From positions 1,180,017 to 1,244,016 of the forward strand of contig NW_006763145.1 of NCBI RefSeq assembly GCF_000264905.1: a stretch of DNA of 64,000 nt, read 5' to 3'. Shown piece by piece: positions 11,840 through 22,468 of the stretch (position 1 is its first letter; every line of letters begins with the position of its first letter). The notes under the pieces were generated by a model. The model was not told the origin of the DNA. It saw only the letters and a program-made list of their open reading frames with translations, and did not search any database. The stretch comes from Stereum hirsutum FP-91666 SS1 (taxonomy: Eukaryota > Basidiomycota > Agaricomycetes > Russulales > Stereaceae). A program made the position numbers and the translations under genes.

Positions 11840-12529
11840 TTAAATTTCAACTTCCCCGGACGTTCTTGGCGCTCGTTGCTCGACCACGCGAGTCCGGCCC
11901 CTGGCCCGCCGTTGCACCGGCAACTCTTCCGGCCACTTCCGCTCGTCGTTCCTGTCGGGGCCACACTGACACGCTCGCCACATCGAAACAACGGTGATCA
12001 AGGTGGTTGTATTGTGCGCTGTATCCCATCCAAGTACTCGAATATTTCCCAGTAACTCACTCGTACGAGACACACTAGGCTCCCTCTGGCTCAACTCTAT
12101 CTCTTCGTCAGGACCGCTCCAAGCAGGTTCGAAAGGTCCTCGGGATTTCGAGACACTCGAGATGACGTCCATTGTCTCCGACATCGTAGTGATGCTTGAG
12201 CTTCGTCTTCGGGCAGAATTTGCCATTGCTGCCACCCGAACTGTTCTTTCCGTTAGCCCGATATGCGTAGCCGAGAAAGACAGGAGCAAGAGAAGCCCAA
12301 GTTCAAAATCAGAAGCAGTACGGAGACTCGCCAAACATCCAGCACATACTTATCATCCCGAGATCCAAACGAGCAACCGAGACGAGAAGAGCCAAGAGAC
12401 CGCCGGGAGAAGGATGCATACGGTCTCCCGTCGAGTCGCGTAAAGTCAACGTAAAGTCTCTGGCCCGTGGTCAGAACACATCCCGTCTCGCCGTCGCGTT
12501 CGTCCATGTCCAGAATCTATGGGAAAGTG
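11840..12529 (-). CDS. unrecognised candidate coding exons
   Basis: I do not recognise this. On the minus strand an acceptor (ccatag) at about 12,530 opens a frame containing MDERDGETG...YVDFTRLDGRPYASF, which reaches a consensus donor GTATGTGC at about 12,350. A second open stretch, containing MANSARRRSSSITTMSETMD, follows from about 12,230 and stops at 11,840. Composition looks coding and the splice signals fit, but the join between the two is not certain. It lies at the downstream end of the exon-like array at 13.7-19.0 kb on the same strand, so it may be the 3' part of the same transcription unit. Confidence 0.3.
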
Positions 12530-12744
12530 TTCCAGGAGTTGGCTGGTATGTCGCATGGGGGTAAAGCCATAAGTTCCAGATAAATCAGCATGAGCAAAGC
12601 CCACCATCCGATCGTCCGGTTCCATTGCAGTCGAAGTATCCACCGTCGGCGTGGCGAGATATTTTCCACTCTACCCTCATACAGACGCTCGCTGGTCCAA
12701 GTGACAAGGTTGAAGGATTCCAAGTACAGAGCTAATTCACCGTG

Positions 12745-13590
12745 AACCAGATACCCATAGGTGTACTTCGAGACCACGAGCGAAATTAGCCAGTTCAACC
12801 GTGTCGGCAAATTCCAAGTACGAAGCCAATTTGCCAGGATCTTGATACCCTTGGGTATATTTCGAGACCGCGAACGAAACTAGCCGGAGGTAATCGTCGA
12901 ATATACATCTTGAATTTCTCCTCGGTCTTGAGTACTTAATCCCAACGACCAAGCCAGTGAACCAGGAGCCGGATATTTACCCTCAGGTATAAGTATTCCA
13001 AGACCGCGAGCGAAACCAGCCAGTTGAATCATGTCGTCGTACTTAATCGATATCTTGAGATCCGAGCCCTTGGTATGTAGACGTCCAAGACTAAGGAGTT
13101 GTGACGAATCCACCTGTCCGCGGATCAACTCGGGGCATTAATATTGTCAGCTCTGTGACGAAGATACTTACATACGAAAAGAAACAGCAGAGAACGTACA
13201 AGTATCAATTGGCCCCCCTTCGGCCGGCGGCGAGTCGTGGACCCCCTAGAGCCGAATCTTCAGGCTGTCGAAAGATATCGAGCTTCGTGATGAATGACAA
13301 GAGATCGAGAGCAACAATGTTCAATCGCGAGAAGGGTAGACCAGACAAGCGGATTAAGAGCAGGCGAGATCGCACCACCAACGCGCAAAATAGACAGAAG
13401 GCCCTTGAGTCGCATACCTCTACTTCGCCAGGATCTAGATACCCTCAGACATATTAAGACGCCCCAAGCGCAGCTTGAACCAGCCATTTTGGGAACAGGA
13501 TCGACCCATAAATACCAAGGCCGTCCACCGGAAACTGGATATTAATACCCTTAGGCATATTTAGAGGCCGAGAGCGAGACAATTGGCAGC
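12745..13590 (-). repeat. degenerate repeats with a GGTATNTTTCGAGACCGCGA-like core
   Basis: Five diverged copies at about 12,745-12,790, 12,840-12,885, 12,970-13,020, 13,435-13,480 and 13,540-13,590. Each has a GATACCC..GGTAT segment followed by a block like GAGACCGCGAGCGAAAC and AGCC. On the minus strand they translate to loosely similar peptides (..SKYT.GY..), without a shared open frame. They look like an older, decayed part of the neighbouring array. Confidence 0.5.
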
Positions 13591-13719
13591 CTGATGAGCT
13601 GTATCGTCGGAGTCAATGTCAATGACGACTCAACTTGCCTACGAAACTCGAAAGGGTGTCAGATTGAGCAAAAATATAGATGAGAGGAAAAAGCGAATAG
13701 CGTACACGTACATAGCATG

Positions 13720-16700
13720 TTAACGTCACTTGGCTTCCTTACGCCAAGGTACTAGAGTCCACAGCGAACCACAAGATCGAAACTCCCTCGGGGGAAACTC
13801 GAGGCTTCGGAGATCAAGACAGTATAAAACTACACAATATACGTCAGAAAAGATAAGTGGATCGAAGTGCTGATGACCCACTTACCTGTTAGTAGCGTCT
13901 GTTGGCTTCCCTCAGAGGATCGGACTCTGAGGTACTAGAGCCCCTGGACCACGACAAGGTCGACGCTATCCCAGGGGACCGGTCTTGAAGCTCGTTGGAG
14001 CTCGGTGTCGATGTCGTGCTTGAGCCCGGTCGTGAGCGATGTCGAAGTCGTGCTTGAGCCCGGTCGTGGGCGATGTCGATGTCGTGCTTGGGCTCGGTCG
14101 TGGGCGATGTTGATGTCGTGCTTGAGCCCGGTCGTGGGCGATGTCGATATCGTGCTTGAGCTCGGTGAGGTCGATGTTGCCTAGCGCTAGAAAGACCAGC
14201 CCAAACCAAGAAACCTAGAGACCTAGAGCGCAAGCCCACGAGACCCAACAGCCTAGAGAGCAAGCCTAAGAGACCTAGCGAAGGAAGAGGACAAACAAAC
14301 AAAGAGACGAAGCAGCCAGTAGACGAAGAGATAAAACACACCTAGAGACCCAGCAGACGCAGAGATGCAGCCCAAGGCGCCCCAGAGACTACCGCCCGTT
14401 GATGTCGTGCTTGATTGGAGTCGTCGGGCCCGAGTGTTGAACATCAGGGCGTCGATCGTCTTGAGCTTACTGCAACGCACCGCCCTGAAATAAAACTGCG
14501 CAGAATTTCAGTCAAAGATATATATGAACGAGATTGGGAGAGGAACTCACCGGTTAGCATACCTACCACACGAGCATCTGTTGGCTTCCCTCCGAAGAGG
14601 TACTGAGCCCCTGGACCACGACAAGGTCGACGCTCTACCAGGGGACCGGTCTTGAAGCTCTTGTGGCCCGGTGTCGAGGTTGTGTTGGGGACACTACTGC
14701 TGAAGGCAGGTCGACGCCAGTCTCTTACTTTCACACAATCACACAAGTGTAGAAAAATTGAGAAAGAATTCAGCGTGGTCACTAGTATGCGCATCGAAAG
14801 AGAAGACTCACTGATCAATATAGTCCTCGTATGCGCCTATGAATTTCGTGTCGGACACCCCTCCTGTAAGAGAAACTAGAGGAAATCAGCGACATGAAAC
14901 GAGGAGAGACCTACCTTCCGAGCGTCTGTTAGCTTCCCTCCGAGGAGGTACTGAGCCCCCTGACCACGACAAGGTCGACGCTCTGCCAAGGGGAAGGACG
15001 ATGCTGCTTTCGCAAGCAGAGCGCCGCACGTACCTTCACTCACACTCACACTCACACTCACGCACCTTTAACAAAAACTAAACAAAATAGATCAGTAAAA
15101 CAAATCTATGCGAACGAGACGAAGTAACGGAGACTCCACAACCTGACACGCCTAAAAAACATTCCGAAAAAAATCAGTGGAATAATATAAAGAAAGAGAC
15201 GTACCTTGTGAGCGTCTGTTGGCTTCCCTCCGAAGGGGTACTAAGCCCCTTGACCACGACAAGGTCGACGCTCTGCCAAGGGGACCGGTCTTGAAGCTCA
15301 TTGGAGCTCGGTGTCGAAATCATGTCGAAGGCGCTGCTGTTGAGGCAGGTGGAGGTCGATCTCTCATATTCACACATTCACACAGCTGTAGTAAAACCGA
15401 GGAAGAAGTCAGCACAGTTACAACGAGCGCATAGAAAGATAAGAGACTTACAATTCCGTATATATTCCTTGTGAGCATGTATTACGTCGAACGTTGGCCT
15501 CGGTGTCGATGTTGTGTCGAGGGCCCTGCTGTTGAAGGCAGGTGGAGGCCGATTCTCACATTCACACAATCACACAGCTGTAGGAAACTGAGGAAGAAGT
15601 CAGCGCAGTCATGATACTAGCGTCAAAGAGTAAGAGCCTCACATATTTGAATACATTTCCTGTGGCGTCTGTCAGTTTCGGGTCGAATACTGTCCGTACA
15701 ATCACACACCTGTGAGAGAATCGAGAGGAAATCAGCATTAGAGTATGAGGTAGGAAACGTACCTTGCGAGCGTCTGTTAGTTTCCCCCAGAGGATCGGAC
15801 TCCGGGGTACTAAAGCCCCTGGACCACGGCAAGGTCAACGCTCTACCAGGGGAGGGACTCAAGCTGAAGACTTGAGACAAGCATAGAAAGATGGAGATGA
15901 AAGCGAGAGTGTCAAGAGGAAAGCGAGAGCGAAAAGAGGAAAGCGAGAGCGGAAATAATACCCACACTCACAGACCTATAGAAGAAAAAAAACTACACGA
16001 GATGCGTCAGAAAGTACATGATGATCGAAGTTCTGATGACACACTTACCTGTTAGTAGCGTCTGTTGGCTTCCCTCAGAGGATCGGACTCTGAGGTACTA
16101 GAGCCCCTGGACCACGACAAGGTCGACGCTATACCAGGGGACCGGCCTTGAAGCCCGTTGGAGCTCGGTGTCGACGTCGTGCTTGAGCTCGGTCGTGAGG
16201 TCGATGTTGAAGTCGTGCTTGAGCTCCGTCGTGAGCGTTGTAGATGTCGTGCTTGAGCTCGCTCGTGAGGTCGAGGTCGAGGTCGAGGTCGAGGTCGAGG
16301 TCGAGGTCGCCTAGCTCTAGCAGGACCAACCCCAGCACAGTAGCCTAGAAACGAAGCCGACAAAGCCCAGCAGCCTGAAATACAAACCAACGAGACCCAG
16401 CAAACGAAGAGATATAAGTTAGCAGACCCAAAGAAACAACAGACCCAGAGACACAGCCCAAGATGCCCCAGACCCCGCCGCCAGGTGTTGACGTCGTGCT
16501 GGATGGAAGTCGTCGGCCAAACTCGCTGTCGTGCTCGATTGTTGCGGTCGGAGCGTCGGCCGTCTTGAGCTTACCACAATGCCGGACCTGAAATAAAACT
16601 GCGCAGAACGAATCAGAAAAAAAAAGTGAATCAAAACAGCGCGAGCCCACTCACCTGTCAATAAGCGTCTGTTGGCTTCCCTCAGAGGATCGGACTCTGA

Positions 16701-18970
16701 GGTACTGAGCCCCTGGACCACGGCAAGGTCGACGCTATCCCAGGGGACCGGTCTTGAAGCTCGTTGGAGCTCGGTGTCGACGTCGTGCTTGAGCTCGGTC
16801 GTGAGATGTCGACGTCGTGCTTGAGCCCGGTCGTGGGCGATGTTGATGTCGTGCTTAGGCTCGGTCGTGAGGTCGATGTCGATGTCGCCTAGCCCTAGCA
16901 AGACCGGCCCAAGCCCACGATATCCAGCAGACGAAGAGACCCAGCAGACGAAAAGACCCAGCAGACGAAGAGAGACCACAGACCCAAAGAAACAACAGAC
17001 CTATGGACCCAGCACAAGATACCCTGCCCAAGATACCCCAGATCCCGCCGCCCGGTGATATCGTACTTGATTGGAGTCGTCGGCCGGACTCATCGTCACG
17101 GTCGTGCTAGATTGTTGTGATCGGAGCGTCGGTCGTCTTGAGCTTACCGCAATGCCGAACCTGAAACAAATCTGCACGAAATGCCTCAGAAAAGACAAGT
17201 GGATTGAAGCACGAACGCACTCACCTGTTAGTAGCGTCTGTTGGCTTCCCTCGGAGGATCGGACTCCGAGGTACTAGAGCCCCTGGACCACGACAAGGTC
17301 GACGCTATCCCAGGGGACCGGTCTTGAAGCTCGTTGGAGCTCGGTGTCGACGTCGTGCTTGAGCTCGGTCGTGAGGTCGATGTTGAAGTCGTGCTTGAGC
17401 CCGGTCGTGGGCGATGTTGAAGTCGTGCTTGAGCCCGGTCGTGGGCGATGTCGATGTCGTGCTTGAGCCCGGTCGTGGGCGATGTCGATGTCGATGTCGC
17501 CTAGCGCTAGCAAGACCAGCACAAGCCAAGAAACCTAGAGACCTAGAGCGCAAGCCCACGAGACCCAACAGCCTAGAAAGCAAGCCTAAGGGACCTAGCA
17601 AAGGAAGAGGACAAACAGACGAAGAGATGAAGCAGACGAAAAGACTCAGTAGACGAAGAGACACAACACACCTAGAGACCCAGCAGACCCAGAGGCGCAG
17701 CCCAAGGCGCCCCAGAGACCACCGCCTGTTGATGTCGTGCTTGATCGGAGTCGTCGGGCCCGAGAGTTGAACATCAGGACGTCGATCGTCTTGAGCTTAC
17801 TGCAACGCACGGCCCTGAAATAAAACTGCGCAGAATTTTAGTAAAAGATATTGGTGAACGAGATTGGGAGAGGAACTCACCGGTTAGCATACCTACCGCA
17901 CGAGCATCTGTTGGCTTCCCTCCGAAGAGGTACTGAGCCCCTGGACCACGACAAGGTCGACGCTCTACCAGGGGACCGGTCTTGAAGCTCTTGGGGCCCG
18001 GTGTCGAAATTATGTCGCGGGCGCTGCTGTTGAAGGCAGGTCGACGCCGTTCTCTCACATTCACACAGTCACACAGCTGCAGCAAAACTGAGGAGGAAGT
18101 TAGCGTGGTCATGAGTATGCGCGCATTGGAATGGATGACTCACTGATCAATAGATATTCCTCGTGGAAATCTTGAGTTTCGTGTCGAACGTCACTGCTCT
18201 AAAAGAATCTATAAAATCAGCGACATAGAACGAAGAGAGACCTACCTTCCGAGCGTCTGTTAGCTTCCCTCCGAGGAGGTACTGAGCCCCCTGACCACGA
18301 CAAGGTCGACGCTCTGCCAAGGGGAAGGACGATGCTGCTTTCGCAAGCAGAGCGCCGCACGTACCTTTACTCACACTCACACTCACGCACCTTTAACAAA
18401 AACTAAACATAATGCATCAGTAAGACAAATCTACGCGAACGAGACAAAATAACGGAGACTCACCACAACGCGACACGCCTATAAAACAATCTAAAAAAAA
18501 TCAGTGGGATAATATAAAGAAAGAGACGTACCTTGTGAGCGTCTGTTGGCTTCCCTCCGAAGAGGTACTAAGCCCCTTGACCACGACAAGGTCGACACTC
18601 TGCCAAGGGGACCGGTTTTGAAGCTCTTGGGGCCCGGTGTCGAGGTCGCGTCGAGGGCGCTGCTGTCAAGGCAGGTCGATGCCAATCTCTTACATTCACA
18701 CAATCACACACCTGTAGGGAAACTGAGGAGGAAGTCAGCGTAGTCACTAGGATAGGTGTATCGAAAGGAAAAACTCACAGATCAATACATGTTCCCCGCG
18801 GAGCTGCCTGAGTTTCGTGTCGGGCAGAACTCCTGTAAGAGGCTCTAGAGAAAATCAGCGACACAGGATAGAAAAGAAGCGCACCTTGTGAGCGTCTGTT
18901 GGCTTCCCCCCGAAGAGGTACTGAGCCCCTGGACCACGACAAGGTCGACGCTCTCCCAGGGGGACTTACC
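13720..18970 (-). repeat. tandem array of 13 exon-like modules with conserved hairpins
   Basis: A core of about 72-83 bp (plus strand GCGTCTGTTGGCTTCC...CCAGGGG) recurs at about 13,723 (decayed), 13,895, 14,572, 14,922, 15,212, 15,770, 16,058, 16,664, 17,234, 17,902, 18,252, 18,539 and 18,890. On the minus strand each intact core is followed within about 30 nt by a 5' splice site such as CAG|GTAAGT (donors at 13,885, 14,550, 15,204, 16,048, 16,654, 17,224, 17,880 and others). Many are preceded by a branch site and acceptor; two clear exons are 15385-15205 and 18711-18532 (181 and 180 nt). Type B modules, near 13.9, 16.1, 16.7 and 17.2 kb, also contain about 30-bp GTCGTGCTTGAGC repeats. The block 13.89-15.33 kb recurs at 17.23-18.65 kb with the same spacing, so the array grew by segmental duplication. 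Confidence 0.85.
16267..16309. repeat. GAGGTC hexanucleotide microsatellite
   Basis: About seven perfect tandem GAGGTC units inside a type B module of the array. Read on the minus strand it gives an alternating Arg/Pro or Asp/Leu peptide, so it is unlikely to be constrained coding sequence. Confidence 0.85.
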
Positions 18971-19682
18971 TTGAATTCAGACAGACACGCAAGACAAGGG
19001 AGGAATGGGTGGGCGGTGGATGTTGCCTAGATTGAGACCGAGACTAAGACCAGGACCAAGCTCTTACATATGATACACCTGAAGAGGATCACACAATATA
19101 TTATCTACTACTATACATACCTTAAGATCACGCAATATATCTAGACCTAGACCTTAGACCAAGTGAGACCTTAACTTATGTTCGAGTCGATGATAGAGGA
19201 GGAAGGAGAAGAGGGGAGGGAGAGGAAAGCGAAAAGCGAAGTCGCCTAAGCCCGAGTGTATCCCAGCCGAGTGTAGCACAAGTGAAGAGACAACGTACCT
19301 ATATAGTATGAGGGAGGGAGGGAGTATAAGTAGCGATGAGTTGGTCAGACGGAAGGAAGGACGAGGGAAGGTAGAAGTCGCCTAAGCTGAGGGTGTCGCC
19401 AAAGCAGAGGAGTGTCGCCATAGATGAGAGACTACTTACGAACCAAGAGACAGAGTGAGACGAGGTGGAAGGTGAAAGAGAAGGAAGGAAGGGTATAGTA
19501 CGGAAGAGTCGAGGCGAAGGTCGATGACGAAGGGTGGGTGTGTGGGGAGACTAACGACGAAGAAAAGAGGAAGAAAAGATAAGGAAAGAAACAAAGGAGG
19601 GTCGTCTAAAATCGAGGGTGTCGCCAAAGTCCAAGAGTGTCGCCAGAGATCACACAGGTTAGTGACGCACATACTGAGTAAG

Positions 19683-19945
19683 AGGGCGAGGGTTGGTGTG
19701 GGTGAGGATGGGTGAGGGTGGGTGAGTGTGGACGAGGATAGGTGAGGGTTGGTGAGTGTAGGTAAGGGTCGATGAGGATAGGCGAAGGTCAGTGAGGATG
19801 GGTGAAGGTAGACGAAGGTGGGTGAAGGTAGACGAAGGTGGGTGAAGGTAGACGAAGGTGGGTGAAGGTAGACGAAGGTGGGTGAAGGTAGACGAAGGTG
19901 GGTGAAGGTAGACGAAGGTAGATGAAGGTAGATAAGGTCGATGGT
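19683..19945. repeat. 20-bp minisatellite
   Basis: The unit GGTGAAGGTAGACGAAGGTG repeats perfectly about six times from 19,801 to 19,920. Shorter degenerate GGGTGAGGGT-like copies run on both sides. The 20-bp period shifts frame each time, and three units give the 20-residue period seen in the long minus-strand open frame here, which I regard as a product of the repeat. Confidence 0.85.
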
Positions 19946-20584
19946 GGAAGAGGGTGGAGAGCGATGGGACGATAAACGACGGGGATGGAAGATAAGCGAG
20001 GTGGGGGACGAAGAAAAGATGGAGCGATAAAACGACCAAGCCAATATATACTAGCTCGGACGACCATCCCAAAAAGGAAACGCACCTGATCTCTCGATAG
20101 ATGCATGTACCTGATCGTCGAAAAAAGATAGGCGAGTCAGCGATGATGATGGCGATGATAGAGAGGATGGGTGCGCACCTGCAAGTGGGAGGGTCGTCGA
20201 CGACGGCGATGATTCTGCAGATGGGGACAAGGAGGGTGGTCAGCAACGATGACGATGACGACAATGACAGAGAGAAGGGGGCGCAACTGAGAAGGAGGAG
20301 GGTCGGCGATGTTGTCGTCGATGAGGTTGGCGACGATGTTGGCGACGACAATGCTGACGTGGCAAAGAGCGAAAAGCATCAGCGACGAGCGAAGGGTACG
20401 ACGACGACGACGACGACGAGCAAGGGAGGACTCACCAATATCGGAGACATCGTCGTGGGCATCGTCGACGACAGCGAGCGAGCTCGGGAGTGCGGAGGGA
20501 AAAGAGGGAAGAGAAAATGTGGGGGGATGCAAGTGGCCGAGAGTCAACCAATGCCTGCCCCCCAGTTCTGTTCGGAGGGGCCCC

Positions 20585-20591
20585 TTATATA
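20585..20591 (-). promoter_or_regulatory. TATA box directed toward the module array
   Basis: Minus-strand GGTATATAAGGGGCCCC. About 150 nt downstream lies a short frame ATG..ATATTG ending at a consensus donor GGTGAGT, consistent with a first exon. Confidence 0.5.
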
Positions 20592-20699
20592 CCTTTCCAG
20601 AGTCCGGAAAACCAAACAAGATACCGGAAATAAGAACCGGAAAAACGAAAGCCTTAGAAACGAACAGTAGCCGGCCGCCTCGAGGCAGGGCGGTATCGC

Positions 20700-21872
20700 A
20701 TTCCGTCGCCTTCTAGTCATTGGGTGGCTGAACAGGACGTCCCAATTCGGCCTCTGGTGTGAATAAACGCAAAAAGAAGCGCGCGGCGGGATCGTGTGGG
20801 CTTGTGTCAGAAAAGTCTAGATGGTGCGAGGTGGATCACGGGATACGGAATGGAAGCTTCAAGATCAAATTAAATGGATTAGATATACCCGCGGCGGAGC
20901 GATGCGGGTACAGAATAACGCACAGGAAAAGGCAAGCTCAAGAGGGTGTCCCAATCGGGAAAACAATGCGTTTTCCAGTGACGCGGCTCGCGCTAGGCCC
21001 ACAGCCGCTCCACAGCCCCCACCAAGTCCTCTCAGCCCGTCGCACTTCGGGTATAGCGCTCCCACCAGCATAGAACAAAACAACATAGATAATCTAGAGG
21101 GGACGCACGAATACGCACAGTCCAGTGGCTTGCCCGTAGCACAGAGAAGTTGAACATTACAATCGGCGAGCGTCGGAAATCACGTTCCGCCGGATCGATA
21201 GGTTTGCCGCCGGCATCGCGTGGAAACCATGCGAGCGATGTGTCCAATTGCCAATTGCGAGTGTCGTGATGTCTCGTGATGTCCGAACTCCGGTGTGGCG
21301 TGTGGCGCTGTCTGGAATGTCTCGTCTTGTTGAGAGGAGGGAGAAAAGGGAGAGAGCAGCAGATGGAAAAGGATGGGAGTGGTGCCAGACTGGCTTGAGC
21401 GTGTCCGCGAGGCCCTTATATACTTGTTCGTAAATGGCTTGGGGTTGCCATGCCTCCGTGCCAACCTTTGTGCTGTGGCGGCATTGTAAGTTGGCACGGA
21501 CAAAGCGCATTTGTGGCCATGAATGCACGATTACTTCGTAAACCGACAGGGGCATTGAAGGGGGGTATTTGATATGATAACTTGAATCAGGACAAAGAGC
21601 GAACTCGTGCTCATGTCGAAATGGAGGTGATGTATGGACCAAGTTCGTGGAGGGGAACATTGCTCCATCAGCATCGACGTCAGGGAGAGCAAAGGACTGA
21701 GTACCCCGCTATCCTTCTCAGACAGTTCTTTCAAGCAGTCGCCGAGTTCATGGAGGGAACGACACTATTGCACTGTATTAGATGGGAAAGGGGAGGAATA
21801 GCGATATGTAAAAGACGATGTACGGCTAACGAACAGGCTCTAGATTTCGGACAACATATCCTTCACGCCCGT
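20700..21872. other. intergenic, one TATA-like site
   Basis: No recognised gene. A minus-strand TATATAAGGGCC box at 21416-21422 closely resembles the one at 20585-20591, including the flanking AAGGG(G)CC, which suggests duplicated promoters. The sequence after it contains only short open frames. Confidence 0.35.
21416..21422 (-). promoter_or_regulatory. second TATA box resembling the array promoter
   Basis: Minus-strand AGTATATAAGGGCCTCG. It shares TATATAAGGG with the box at 20585-20591. No clear gene follows. Confidence 0.4.
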
Positions 21873-22140
21873 CTAATACTTAGCTTCTGCTTCTACCCGC
21901 TTTTCGATCTCCCCTTTCATGAGCCAGGCGAAATCGGAATACAACTCGGGTTTCGGGTGGACTTGACCGGAGAGGAGGTGCGCTTTGTGGAAGAAGACGC
22001 AAGTCTGGTAGGGGCAGCGTTCGTCAGCGCGGTTGGTCGTAATCTGAGTGGAAAGAGAAGGGCTGAACGTACTTTGAGAGGAGCCTGGGGGTTCGTGGAC
22101 AGTGTTGAGGTGTAACGCTGGCAGATGTCAATGCTCACTA
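21873..22140 (-). pseudogene. C-terminal fragment of mitochondrial ribosomal protein mL46
   Basis: Two exon-like pieces, about 22138-22073 and 22004-21873, are separated by a GT-AG intron of 68 bp. The second encodes TCVFFHKAHLLSGQ followed by a DFAWLMKGEIEKRV segment and a stop. This matches the usual mL46 (yeast Mrpl17) ending: the FFFKAHILAGQ-type strand, then WL.KEEI, then a final Tyr. The NUDIX-like body that should precede it is absent; only about 330 bp separates it from the next gene. I infer a truncated duplicate. Identification is by motif memory only. Confidence 0.45.
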
Positions 22141-22468
22141 GTTGCTCGCCTACAAACCCCATACAAAGATATCGTCAACAACTGGTGCGCCCATATGACA
22201 GAAAATGAGCGTACCCCATGCAGAAGCTCTCTAGGTCATATCATTCGAACAATGGGATTTGCTATGATTCGGACTAGGCGAGATAGTCAAATGTGGATGA
22301 ACCGACGTTCGTGGAAGGATGTGTGAAAGCCATGGCTTCAAAAGACCAACCCAATGGTAATATCACTACTCACAACGAAAGAGATCAGCCTACGAAACTC
22401 AAAAGGCAAGAGGGTTGACCGGATATGAAAGACTATTCACCTCACTGCCCGCCGACCTTGTTTAGGTT

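Larger units (their letters stand above)
13720..20560 (-). ncRNA. candidate spliced transcript made of repeated structured exons
   Basis: Inference from the array. A TATA box at 20585-20591 points into the region, followed on the minus strand by a first donor GGTGAGT at about 20,437 and another donor GGTGCGT near 20,085, then by the 13 module donors. Type A modules keep one frame open (…RRPCRGPGAQY…), but type B modules have stops in all three frames between the second hairpin and the donor. No protein frame therefore runs through the array, whereas the hairpins are kept with compensating changes. A spliced non-coding RNA fits best. A decayed repetitive protein gene, perhaps ending in the exons at 11.8-12.5 kb, is the alternative. 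Confidence 0.35.

Noticed and set aside
11146..11997. 283-codon plus-strand open frame upstream of the amylase
   Set aside because: It begins in the amylase first exon antisense, runs through promoter-like DNA and resembles no known protein.
13889..17664. Several long minus-strand open frames with Arg/His/Asp-rich repeats
   Set aside because: They arise from tandem GTCGTGCTTGAGC repeats. Frames differ between copies and end in stops before the conserved splice sites.
13720..18970. Regularly spaced direct repeats suggesting a CRISPR-like array
   Set aside because: The genome is eukaryotic, repeats are 70-80 bp with internal hairpins, spacers are hundreds of bases and themselves duplicated, and splice signals flank each unit.
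19436..20351. Long Pro/Ser/Thr-rich minus-strand open frames
   Set aside because: The repetitive peptide is explained by the 20-bp minisatellite read in three frames; no family resemblance or proper start context.
21582..22115. 177-codon plus-strand open frame
   Set aside because: It lies antisense to the mL46-like exons, which have better splice and motif support.
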